Assembly (NCBI GenBank): GCA_046297935.1
Contig: JBKBHA010000012.1
Location: 1 to 64,000 of the forward strand
DNA: 64,000 nucleotides
Direction: 5' to 3'
DNA from: CAYMZZ01 sp046297935
GTDB taxonomy: Bacteria; Bacteroidota; Bacteroidia; Chitinophagales; Chitinophagaceae
Positions within the stretch are counted from its first letter, which is position 1. Every line of letters begins with the position of its first letter. The notes beneath the pieces are model-generated. The model had not been told where the DNA came from. It searched no databases and worked only from the letters and a program-made list of their open reading frames with translations. The translations under genes and the position numbers were made by a program. Shown piece by piece: positions 31,384-39,288 of this stretch.

Positions 31384-32124
31384 CTACAAAAACCTCTTGG
31401 CTTCTTCCACTAAATAAACCGTCTTGCATTTTGGACAAAGGAAGTAATACTCAAAAAAGTAAGTTTGTCCGGGTTTAAACTCCTTCTTTTTAGCTGGCCT
31501 GAAAATCACTGAAGTGCCGCACTTTCTGCAAGGATCCCCCTCAGCTTTCACTTTGACATGGTCGCTTCGCAATTGGGAGTTGGGTTTAACTATCGTATTG
31601 GCTGAAAACGTATTAAACTCCAACCCGGTTTCATTAAACAAATTTTCTTCATAAACCGTATCCTCCATCAGGTGTTCGCCATTAAGTGCTATGTTAGCCA
31701 GCTCATCGCATCTTTCGTTTTCAGGGTGTCCAAAATGGCCTTTTATCCAATTGAAATTTACCCGCTCATGATTTGATATCTGAATGAGCAGACGCTCCCA
31801 TAAGTCGTGGTTTGTTGCCTTTTCGGTCCTTATGCGATACCATTTGTTTGATTTCCATTTTTCAGCCCACCCTTTCGTAATTCCATCGATAACATACCTT
31901 GAATCGCTATAAACACGAACGATCGACTTTCTCTTTAGTCGCTCAAGCCCATGAATTACACCCATCAATTCCATTCTATTGTTAGTCGTCAGCCGGAAGC
32001 CCTGGCTAAATTCCTTTTTAGTTCCCTGATAAGACAAGATTACCCCAAACCCGCCCTGCCCGGGATTGGGTTCAGCACCACCGTCTGAGTAGAGTTCAAT
32101 TTCCGCAAATTCGTTCTCATTCAT
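31384..32124 (-). CDS. rnhA: ribonuclease HI with C-terminal zinc ribbon
   Basis: A 246-residue protein. RNase HI (1-150) cleaves RNA in RNA-DNA hybrids. The catalytic residues are all present: Asp14 in YSDGG, Glu52 in NRMEL, Asp74 in YSDSRY, Asp140 in NERCDELA, plus His130. The extra C-terminal part (about 185-246) has two CxxC pairs (Cys199/202 and Cys230/233), a zinc ribbon not found in standard RNase HI (about 155 residues). It lies about 100 bp downstream of the helicase start on the same strand and is transcribed before it. Confidence 0.92.
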   Translation of the reverse strand: MNENEFAEIELYSDGGAEPNPGQGGFGVILSYQGTKKEFSQGFRLTTNNRMELMGVIHGLERLKRKSIVRVYSDSRYVIDGITKGWAEKWKSNKWYRIRTEKATNHDLWERLLIQISNHERVNFNWIKGHFGHPENERCDELANIALNGEHLMEDTVYEENLFNETGLEFNTFSANTIVKPNSQLRSDHVKVKAEGDPCRKCGTSVIFRPAKKKEFKPGQTYFFEYYFLCPKCKTVYLVEEAKRFL

Positions 32125-32244
32125 AATGTAAATGATTCAAATAAAGCTTAGACAAAAAATACCACAAGAACACCCATTAACAGCAAAACCTAAACGCATC
32201 GCATTGGAAACTCTGAAGCTCCTTCTTATGAATACATTAGAATC

Positions 32245-32314
32245 CATTTGCTCCCAGGAGCATCAAAATACAAATCTTCGGGAATATAAATATTACGGGT
32301 AACCGTAAACAGAG
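32245..32314. repeat. 70-bp direct repeat, left copy
   Basis: This 70-bp block matches 36067-36136 without gaps at 54 of 70 positions. Both share CATCAAAATACAAATCTT and end in a near-palindrome around TACGG/CCGTA. It lies between the RNase H start and the acyl-carrier-like gene. The remaining non-coding bases 32125-32244 and 32315-32406 show nothing else. Confidence 0.75.
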
Positions 32315-32406
32315 ATGGGACTTTTTCTCAGAACTAATCCAAAAGAACATAGATGACTCCGAGCTTGCCTTTCTGTTATAGGATTTTTGTTCTGCTCAAT
32401 GGTCGT

Positions 32407-33123
32407 TTAGTGGCCTTGCTTTGCCGGTTCGTTAGTCCAACTGAACTTTGTCGCTTTCGTCAGGTAAGCCTTCTCGATTGCAAGATCTTCGCTAAAAGTA
32501 TTGATGATGAGCTGCGTAACCTCTTTTCGGTTGACAGTCCCCTTGTTACGCCTGCTCTCAGTGTAGTGTTCTCTCGCCATCTTCTCCGCCAACTGCCCTA
32601 CAGTCTCAACAACTAAAGTCCTGCCAAAGGTCTCTGCGACCTTAATTGCTCCCACGAAGAAAGCTAATCCGCCGAGGGCGACCCGCCAGTCATAAAACAA
32701 GGTCGCAAAAGACAAAACGATGCCAGCAACGAAACATAACGCCAACCAGCCAGGATAGGTCAAAAGGCGTACATTAACACGAACCTCCTTTTTGAACAGC
32801 TTAGCATCTTTGCGGCGGCTATCGACTGGGAACAAATCTTCAAGTCTTGTCTCCGGATAAATATTGTCAATGTTAATTGGCAAGACCGAAGTTATTGCCG
32901 AACGAATACGGTAAAAAGCCTGCTGCGTTATGCAGTCCTCCCGTTGTTCACGGGCATTGATGTAGTTATCAAAAACTTCGCATAAGTCGCCAAATGTATT
33001 TACATGCAGGAACGCCTCCTTGTCAAACTCTAGTCCGAATGATTTCTCGAGCTTTACAATGACGTCGAAAATATCTTCCGCATCATAGTCGTGTAACCTC
33101 GCTATAGTATCGATTTCTGGCAT
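32407..33123 (-). CDS. membrane protein with acyl-carrier-like N-terminus
   Basis: A 238-residue protein. Residues about 15-55 (DIFDVIVKLEKSFGLEFD, NTFGDLCEVF) have the helix pattern of acyl-carrier proteins, but no DSL serine for phosphopantetheine is visible. Two membrane helices follow (about 128-165, PGWLALCFVAGIVLSFATLF and VALGGLAFFVGAIKV). The C-terminal 70 residues are charged and helical. I do not recognise a named family; the carrier-like match may be structural only. It is the leftmost gene inside the direct-repeat-bounded cassette. Confidence 0.5.
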   Translation of the reverse strand: MPEIDTIARLHDYDAEDIFDVIVKLEKSFGLEFDKEAFLHVNTFGDLCEVFDNYINAREQREDCITQQAFYRIRSAITSVLPINIDNIYPETRLEDLFPVDSRRKDAKLFKKEVRVNVRLLTYPGWLALCFVAGIVLSFATLFYDWRVALGGLAFFVGAIKVAETFGRTLVVETVGQLAEKMAREHYTESRRNKGTVNRKEVTQLIINTFSEDLAIEKAYLTKATKFSWTNEPAKQGH

Positions 33124-33365
33124 ATTATTCGGCTATCTGAACAAACTACATTTCTTCCGAAAATTCAGATCATTTTAATTCGATAAGCCTTCCATTGCGT
33201 AGCACGATTTTTGTCATTACCTTGATAGAGGGACAACAACGAGGATCGTCTTCACCGTATTCCAAACCCTCAAAAAATATAACACGATTACAAGTATTCT
33301 TAATATTCGTCGCCGCGCTATAGCGGCAATCACTGTTGACATTTTGCCCTTGATCTGCAAGCGCC

Positions 33366-34106
33366 TTACAAATCGTGAAGTTCTTTTGCTTTTTTCCAAT
33401 TCTTCTTAAGAATTGGGCGACTTACACTTGTTTCACCATTCGAAGGCTCACCGGAAAAATGGCAAAACTTTTCTGGATATTCAGGGTCGCCATATTTGCT
33501 CCATGACTTGAAAGCCTCATGGCTCAATGGCTTTTCTACATTAAAGGGAATCTCAACCCCTGTTCGGATACAATAGCCGGTATGCTTATCACCTGATTGA
33601 TCTAAGATCCTTCCTTCAAAACTAGTTGAGGTCACTTGCTTTGTAAAATCAGGAACTCTGGGAGCTGTTAACTCAAAACGTACGCTGGTCCCAATTATGT
33701 ACTCAACTTCTTTGAATGCTTCGTTAAACAGGTCTGCATCAGTCGGGTCTGCCTTATCAATAAGGACTCCCATTTCTTTATTCCTCGCCATCGAGTATTC
33801 ATAAAGATTTAAAGAAGTAATGACCATCTTTTCGTCATTTAAATAACACTTTGCATGCAAATCCTCGTTATATTTTAAGCTTATGAATTGAAGTCCATGG
33901 AGAAACTTCATCTCATCCGGGTTAAGCTCCTGTTTGCCAAAAATTACCGTCGTTATTTTTTCTAAGTTGTTTCGGTAGTTCAGTAGTTCTTTGAAATCTT
34001 TTGACAGCTTTAGATACGGGGAAATAAGAATTAATCTTTCCCCGGCGTTTCTAATCAGGTCTTCAATTTCAGAAACAGCCTTCCTCGTGTTTAAAAATTT
34101 TGCCAT
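33366..34106 (-). CDS. phospholipase D-like (HKD) nuclease
   Basis: A 246-residue protein with one HKD motif, LHAKCYLND (His84, Lys86, Asp91), followed by the expected small/polar strand MVITSLNLYE. One motif per chain means it probably acts as a dimer, as in Nuc and BfiI. The C-terminal part (about 165-246) has paired Cys/His residues (GYCIRTG, FCHFSGE) suggesting a metal-stabilised extension. Such proteins cleave DNA or RNA phosphodiesters; lipid activity is less likely without a signal peptide. It is 57 bp downstream of the PD-(D/E)XK gene. Confidence 0.8.
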   Translation of the reverse strand: MAKFLNTRKAVSEIEDLIRNAGERLILISPYLKLSKDFKELLNYRNNLEKITTVIFGKQELNPDEMKFLHGLQFISLKYNEDLHAKCYLNDEKMVITSLNLYEYSMARNKEMGVLIDKADPTDADLFNEAFKEVEYIIGTSVRFELTAPRVPDFTKQVTSTSFEGRILDQSGDKHTGYCIRTGVEIPFNVEKPLSHEAFKSWSKYGDPEYPEKFCHFSGEPSNGETSVSRPILKKNWKKAKELHDL

Positions 34107-34163
34107 TTGGGATCAATATTAAAAATTCATTGTTTTCTTGGAAAATAAAACTGGCATGGGCCC

Positions 34164-34916
34164 TTACTGCAATAGCTCGTCGGCTATCATTCGTATATTT
34201 CGATTCACATAAAACATGTCGGGTTCCGTCTTCAAGGCTCGACATCTAATTTTAAACCTCGGCATGGCTGGATTTGAGTTATCGAATAATATCAACCCAA
34301 TTCCAATGACTAAACACAACGATTCCAGCCTTTCAACATCATCAACAGGTGATTTATCTGGAATGGCTATATATGTCTTATGACTAAAGAGCTTGTAAGA
34401 ACATGCCTGACCAAACGCAGTAATCAGGGACGTAGTGTCTGTTTTCACCTCAATCGAGATAATCTCTTCCTGGAATTTCAACACATCTGTCGGCTTTGGC
34501 CGATTCACTCCAATCACATCAGGTGTACCCCACTTATCCTTGAAAATATTTCCTCCCAATGCCAGTGCTGTCGTGCATTCCTGGAGCTCAGTCACCAAAA
34601 AATTCTTGACGGACTCATAAAAATCCTGCTCCTTAATTTTAGGGCTTGAGACTTCCGCCTTAGCGATATCTGCCTCCAGGGTCTGACTCATATATTTTTT
34701 TAGAACCCAAACGCCCCTCGAATATTTTCCAACAGTCTCCGGCATTACTGAATCCAGGTTCCATACGTTTCCGGTTAATGTTCCTAGTGGAAATTCCGGA
34801 AAAGCAACCTTCAATTGATCAATTAAATCCGAAAACCTTCGCCCGGAAGGATACTCTTCAAGCAAACTTAAAAATTTGGTTCGAACTTGCTCTCGTCTTG
34901 ATGATATCGATTCCAT
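34164..34916 (-). CDS. winged-helix plus PD-(D/E)XK nuclease-like protein
   Basis: A 250-residue protein. Residues about 1-75 look like a winged helix (RREQVRTKFLSLLEEYPSG ... KYSRGVWVLKKY). Residues about 95-220 carry a PD-(D/E)XK core: TPDVIG (Asp133), then Glu156 and Lys158 in ISIEVKTD, with FGQACSYKLFSHKTYIAIP after it, which fits the helix-strand that follows the core in restriction-type nucleases. It is probably a DNA endonuclease or a pseudo-nuclease sensor. The catalytic triad appears intact, but no biochemical specificity can be read. Confidence 0.7.
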   Translation of the reverse strand: MESISSRREQVRTKFLSLLEEYPSGRRFSDLIDQLKVAFPEFPLGTLTGNVWNLDSVMPETVGKYSRGVWVLKKYMSQTLEADIAKAEVSSPKIKEQDFYESVKNFLVTELQECTTALALGGNIFKDKWGTPDVIGVNRPKPTDVLKFQEEIISIEVKTDTTSLITAFGQACSYKLFSHKTYIAIPDKSPVDDVERLESLCLVIGIGLILFDNSNPAMPRFKIRCRALKTEPDMFYVNRNIRMIADELLQ

Positions 34917-35132
34917 AATTAATTAATGCATCTAGCTATAGTTATTGCGTTGGTCATGTGGATGTAACCCTCTTTTGGTTCGCTTGGCACCCACTAAAGA
35001 CTAAAATACACATTGAAAGTTCCGACTCCAATAGTTACTCGTCACCAAAAACCGAATGTTGCTAGTGCACAAACAAACGAGATTATCGCATCCTCACACC
35101 AAATTGCCAATTGACTTTCGCGAAATAGCAAA

Positions 35133-35642
35133 CTAGTCAACTGCCAATGGTGTTTCATAACTCCAATATTTAAACGAATACCGGTAAACACTTATCTCGG
35201 GTAGTAAGTCACCAAAGTCACCCCAATTAAAAATGTGAATATTATTTATTTCGTTTGAGATATCATATAATCCAGAATTACATTGCTTATTAAAAGCAGG
35301 AGCATGAGTATGCAATAAGAGTCGTTCGCAGTTACTAATCATCTCATTCCACCTGTCTTTGTAAGGCCAATCTTGAGGATCTTCCGCATTATTTGACTTC
35401 ACAATCTTTCCAATTCTAAGCGTATAAGGGATAGCGCACGACTCGGTGAACTCCCATCTTTGATGCAGTCTTTGGGCAAAAGTCTGTCCACAAGACTGAC
35501 CAATATAAAGCAATGCATCCTTGCCGTAAGCATTGTGCCTTCCATATATTTGATAAACTCCATAGTCAGTCTTGCTATTAAGTTTACGAATTTGATCTTG
35601 ATCGAAATCTAACTTTTCCCAAAAAATGTTAACTATTTTCAT
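35133..35642 (-). CDS. GIY-YIG nuclease-like protein
   Basis: A 169-residue protein with the two GIY-YIG strands as GVYQIYG (28-34) and LLYIGQS (44-50), a conserved Arg in TFAQRLHQRW (Arg58) and the distal Glu106, Pro115 and Asn118 in ERLLLHTHAPAFN. All features of the fold's active site are present. There is no extra DNA-binding domain, as in small single-domain members. The gene is AT-rich. The 216 bp between it and the PD-(D/E)XK gene hold no other frame I trust. Confidence 0.72.
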   Translation of the reverse strand: MKIVNIFWEKLDFDQDQIRKLNSKTDYGVYQIYGRHNAYGKDALLYIGQSCGQTFAQRLHQRWEFTESCAIPYTLRIGKIVKSNNAEDPQDWPYKDRWNEMISNCERLLLHTHAPAFNKQCNSGLYDISNEINNIHIFNWGDFGDLLPEISVYRYSFKYWSYETPLAVD

Positions 35643-35745
35643 AATAGCTGTTATAACTTACAATACCCGATTGGTTCTCCTGTATTTATATTATGCCGTT
35701 TCACACCTTGGAACGAAATCCCATAGATTTCACAATGCTAAATCC

Positions 35746-35919
35746 CTATTCTTCTGTTCCTACACATTTAGCCTGCCCGATATCTTGCTGACAAGCAATT
35801 TTTGGCAAAGCTGCTGAAGCGATAATAATAACAAGATTTCTCCAATAGGACAATTGTTGGACATGCATCTGTTGCCAATTATCCATGTTGTAAACCTTCT
35901 TTCGATAATCTTCATTCAT
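35746..35919 (-). pseudogene. small ORF, likely 5' remnant of a membrane-protein gene
   Basis: 57 codons from an ATG at 35919. The first 40 residues (NEDYRKKVYNMDNWQQMHV then a hydrophobic WRNLVIIIASAALPKIA) look like a cytosolic start followed by the first membrane helix of a larger protein; the tail is not protein-like. It lies at the edge of the direct-repeat-bounded cassette, where a truncated gene would be expected. It could be a genuine small protein. Confidence 0.3.
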
Positions 35920-36066
35920 TCTTATTTGAATTGAACAATTCTTAATAAACGACGTGTACACTATAAATATGGGCAACAACAACAGGACGTTTAGCCAACG
36001 CTCCTCTGGAATTTTCTACCAAAACTCAAGGAACTCAAGTCTCAATTGATCCAAAACTCTCATCAA

Positions 36067-36136
36067 AATTTGCCCCCACCAACATCAAAATACAAATCTT
36101 TCTGAATATCCCAAATACGGTAAACCGTAAACTGAG
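36067..36136. repeat. 70-bp direct repeat, right copy
   Basis: Matches 32245-32314 ungapped at 54 of 70 positions, with TACGGTAAACCGTA near the end as a near-palindrome. It ends 3 bp before the sulfatase stop codon. Together the copies bracket 3.75 kb with the acyl-carrier-like, HKD, PD-(D/E)XK and GIY-YIG genes and the small remnant. Confidence 0.75.
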
Positions 36137-36139
36137 GCC

Positions 36140-37792
36140 TCAAAACGCCCTAAGACCCACTGGCCGGGCCAGGATTTCCGCAGCTTCGGTATCGGCGTAC
36201 TGAGTAATCAAACGCCTGAGCTCTTTTTCGAGGCGGCGGCGAATCTTTTGATAGCGCTTGTCGTTAATAACATTGTTGTTTTCGCCGGGGTCGCGCTGAA
36301 GGTCGTAGAGCTCCCAGCCTTCTACTTTTTCGTAAAAGCGGATGAGCTTGTAGCGCGTGGTGCTTATGCCGAAATGAGGGCTTACGGCATGTTCGCCATT
36401 TTCGTAGTAATGATAGTACATGGCCTCGCGGCCTTTTTTGCGGGTGTTCTTTAACTGCGGCAGGATGCTGCGGCCCTGCATTTCTGTAGGCACAGGCAGG
36501 CCGGCGATATCTAAAATAGTAGGGCCGATGTCGAGGTTCATCACGAGTTGTTTACTCACGGAGCCGGGCTTCACCTTTTCGGGATAACGAACCACAAGTG
36601 GGGTGCGGAATGACTCCTCGTACATAAAGCGCTTATCGAACCAGCCATGCTCACCGAGATAAAAGCCCTGGTCGCTGATATAGATTACAATAGTATTGCC
36701 GGCGAGGCCCTGGCGATCGAGATAATCCAGTGCGCGGCCAATATTTCGGTCAAGGGAAGCGGCGGTAGCGAGATAATCGCGCATATAACGCTGGTATTTC
36801 CATTCAATAAGATCTCTGCCCTGCGGGCTCTGTTTTTGCAGGTCGGCATAAATGGGCCGATAATAATCGAGCATGGCCTGCTGCTGGGCAGGATTCATTC
36901 GTTTAAAAAATCCGAAGTCGAGCATCTTCTCTCCGTTTTCATACATCTTCAGATCATAGTCCATGCGCAGGGTTTTGTCGATGGTCATATCCTGCAACAG
37001 GGCGGCGGGCCGACCGCTATAGTTGTCGTAAAAATTATCGGGCAGGGGAAGGCTCACCGAATCGAAGCGGCGCAGGTCGGGGATATCGGGCATCCAGGTG
37101 CGGTGGGTATTCTTGTGTCCTATCACAAGGCAGAATGGCTGGCTGGTATCGCGACGGTTAAGCCATTGTTCGGCCTCGTCCTGCACCAGGTTGGTAACAT
37201 AACCCTCCTGTCGCTCACGGCCGCCATCCATGGTCAAAAAATCGGGATTGTAATAACTACCCTGCCCGGGCAATATCTTCCAGTAATCAAAACCCTGTGG
37301 CTGCGAGCCGAGATGCCATTTGCCAATCCACGCGGTCTGGTAGCCGGCGGCGGAAAGTTCTTTGATAAAAGTATTCTGGGTGCTGTCGAAGCGATTGTTC
37401 ACATTGTCGCGAAAGCCATTCTGATGACTGTACTTGCCGGTGAGGATGACGGCACGACTGGGTCCGCATATAGAATTGGTGACGTAAGCGCGATCAAAAC
37501 GCATGCCCTCGTTGGCAATGCGGTCGATAGCGGGGGTCTGCATCAGCTTGCTGCCGTATGCGCTGATGGCCTGATAGGCATGGTCGTCGGAAATGATCAA
37601 CAGAATATTCGGTTTTTTTTCTGCTTTTAAATTTGTCTGCGCAAGCAAATCAGCCTGGGCAAGCGCAGTCAGATTTGCCAATAAGTAGACGGCCAGTAAA
37701 CGCAGGTACTGCGTTGAAGAAGATATTTTTTTATTCGACCTGCCCCGATGGTAGGCTGAATTATCCGGCATTCGAATTATTTGGTTGTTCAT
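36140..37792 (-). CDS. type I sulfatase, exported
   Basis: A 550-residue sulfatase that would hydrolyse sulfate esters, probably from polysaccharides, in the periplasm. The formylglycine motif is CGPSR (Cys109), so it needs the FGE or anSME maturase, not visible in this window. Metal-site blocks NILLIISDDHAY and ISDQGFYLGEHGWFDKR are intact, as are GKYSHQNGF and WIGKWHLG. A hydrophobic stretch at about 30-48 (LLAVYLLANLTALAQA) is the likely signal sequence, which makes the 25-residue leader unusually long. A start 7 codons later (ATG) is possible. It is divergent from rmuC, 38 bp apart. Confidence 0.9.
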   Translation of the reverse strand: MNNQIIRMPDNSAYHRGRSNKKISSSTQYLRLLAVYLLANLTALAQADLLAQTNLKAEKKPNILLIISDDHAYQAISAYGSKLMQTPAIDRIANEGMRFDRAYVTNSICGPSRAVILTGKYSHQNGFRDNVNNRFDSTQNTFIKELSAAGYQTAWIGKWHLGSQPQGFDYWKILPGQGSYYNPDFLTMDGGRERQEGYVTNLVQDEAEQWLNRRDTSQPFCLVIGHKNTHRTWMPDIPDLRRFDSVSLPLPDNFYDNYSGRPAALLQDMTIDKTLRMDYDLKMYENGEKMLDFGFFKRMNPAQQQAMLDYYRPIYADLQKQSPQGRDLIEWKYQRYMRDYLATAASLDRNIGRALDYLDRQGLAGNTIVIYISDQGFYLGEHGWFDKRFMYEESFRTPLVVRYPEKVKPGSVSKQLVMNLDIGPTILDIAGLPVPTEMQGRSILPQLKNTRKKGREAMYYHYYENGEHAVSPHFGISTTRYKLIRFYEKVEGWELYDLQRDPGENNNVINDKRYQKIRRRLEKELRRLITQYADTEAAEILARPVGLRAF

Positions 37793-37830
37793 GTCGATGA
37801 ATATACTGAAATTGGTAAAAACAGTATCGC

Positions 37831-39192
37831 ATGCCCGACATCTTATATTGGATAATTGCCTTGTTGGCCGGAGTAATCATCGGCTGGTTGCTGGGGGGTA
37901 TAGGCAAGGAAAAAAAATTTGTGCCCCGTTCGCAGGCAGAGCAGTTGAGGCAGGAGCTTTCGCAAAGCCGGCAGGATATGGCGGGGCAAACGGCGCGGGC
38001 GGAGCAATGGGAAAAACGAGCGCAGGATCTTTTGAATGAGAACCGGCAGTTGCTGGCGCAGCTACGCGATATCGATGGCAGCCTGCAGCGATCTCGGGAG
38101 GAAAATCGGCAGATACTGATTCGTCTGCAGGAGCAACAGCAAAGCCTGGAGCAGGTGGGAAAAAAATTTGAATCGGAATTTCGGGTGCTGGCGCAAAATA
38201 TTCTGGAGGAAAAAACAAAAACCTTTCATCAAAGTCAGGAAAATAGCCTGGGGCAACTCCTGAACCCGCTTCGCGACCAGCTTCGGAATTTTAAGGAAGA
38301 ATTTGAGAACCGCTACAAAACCGAATCGAACGAACGCATCTCCCTGCGCGAGCAGATCCGCCATATGCTCGATCTTAACCAAACACTCAGCACACAAGCC
38401 GAAAATCTGACGCGTGCATTAACGAATAATGTAAAAAGCCAGGGCGACTGGGGCGAAAGTATTCTGGAGAGCATTTTACAATATGCAGGACTTCAAAAAG
38501 ACCTTCACTATGTAGTACAGGCCAGCTCGCAAAATGAAGCGGGCGAGACCATTCGGCCGGATGTGATCATCAAATACCCCGACGGACGAGCCCTTGTTGT
38601 AGACAGCAAGGTATCGCTGCTCCACTATACCCGGTGGATGGCAGCAACAGAAGAAGTGGAACGAAAAAGCCTGGAGGGTTTGATGCTTCAGTCGTTTCGC
38701 CAGCATGCCGATGGACTCAGCCGGAAGAACTACCAGTCGGTAGCGGATGCGCTGGATTTTGTGCTGATGTTTGTGCCGGTTGAATCGGCGTATATCCTGG
38801 CCTTACAGACCGACCCCACCCTCTGGCAATATGCCTATCAAAAAAGAGTATTGCTGATCAGTCCAACCAACCTGATACCAGCCATGAAGTTGGTGGCCGA
38901 CCTCTGGCAACGCGATGGCATTAGCCGCCATGCCACGGCCATTGCGGAACGGGCGGGTAAGCTGTACGATAAACTGGTTGGCTTTGTCGACAATTTCGAC
39001 AAAGTAGGCAGCCAGCTCGATAAGGCAACTGAAACCTGGCGCGAAGCGCAGAAGCAATTGGCGCAGGGCCGCGGCAACCTGATCAGCCAGGCCGAAAAGA
39101 TGCGCGAAATGCATATCAAGACCAGCAAAAAACTGCCACCCGGTTATACAGAACAGGCGCAGGAGGAAGAAGACGAAGATGAAAATTTGTGA
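37831..39192 (+). CDS. rmuC: DNA recombination protein RmuC
   Basis: A 453-residue protein. An N-terminal membrane helix (ILYWIIALLAGVIIGWLLGG) is followed by a long coiled coil (about 30-130) and the RmuC core (about 170-400) with GDWGESILESILQYAGL, RPDVIIKYPDGRALVVDSK and LRKNYQSV-like blocks. The core has a PD-(D/E)XK-like fold and the family limits DNA inversions at short repeats. The gene is read toward lon and ends at a shared terminator. Confidence 0.95.
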   Translation: MPDILYWIIALLAGVIIGWLLGGIGKEKKFVPRSQAEQLRQELSQSRQDMAGQTARAEQWEKRAQDLLNENRQLLAQLRDIDGSLQRSREENRQILIRLQEQQQSLEQVGKKFESEFRVLAQNILEEKTKTFHQSQENSLGQLLNPLRDQLRNFKEEFENRYKTESNERISLREQIRHMLDLNQTLSTQAENLTRALTNNVKSQGDWGESILESILQYAGLQKDLHYVVQASSQNEAGETIRPDVIIKYPDGRALVVDSKVSLLHYTRWMAATEEVERKSLEGLMLQSFRQHADGLSRKNYQSVADALDFVLMFVPVESAYILALQTDPTLWQYAYQKRVLLISPTNLIPAMKLVADLWQRDGISRHATAIAERAGKLYDKLVGFVDNFDKVGSQLDKATETWREAQKQLAQGRGNLISQAEKMREMHIKTSKKLPPGYTEQAQEEEDEDENL

Positions 39193-39220
39193 ATTGAGGA
39201 ATTGGGCAATTTCTCACAAC

Positions 39221-39258
39221 AAAGCGCCTGCCCTACTCTGCGGTACGACAGGCGCTTT
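39221..39258. terminator. bidirectional terminator between rmuC and lon
   Basis: AAAGCGCCTG at 39221-39230 pairs perfectly with CAGGCGCTTT at 39249-39258 around an 18-nt loop, followed by T-runs on the plus strand. The two genes converge here. Confidence 0.85.
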
Positions 39259-39288
39259 TTAGTATAAATTCACCGTTCGGTAAAACCA

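Noticed and set aside
33217..33399. 60-codon frame before the HKD gene
   Set aside because: Overlaps the end of the HKD gene, is highly basic and has no recognisable features.
26475..35642. Restriction-modification system
   Set aside because: No methyltransferase motif (DPPY or similar) was seen anywhere in the region.
36647..37630. 327-codon plus-strand frame
   Set aside because: Antisense to the sulfatase, which has all family motifs; the frame is a shadow from codon bias.
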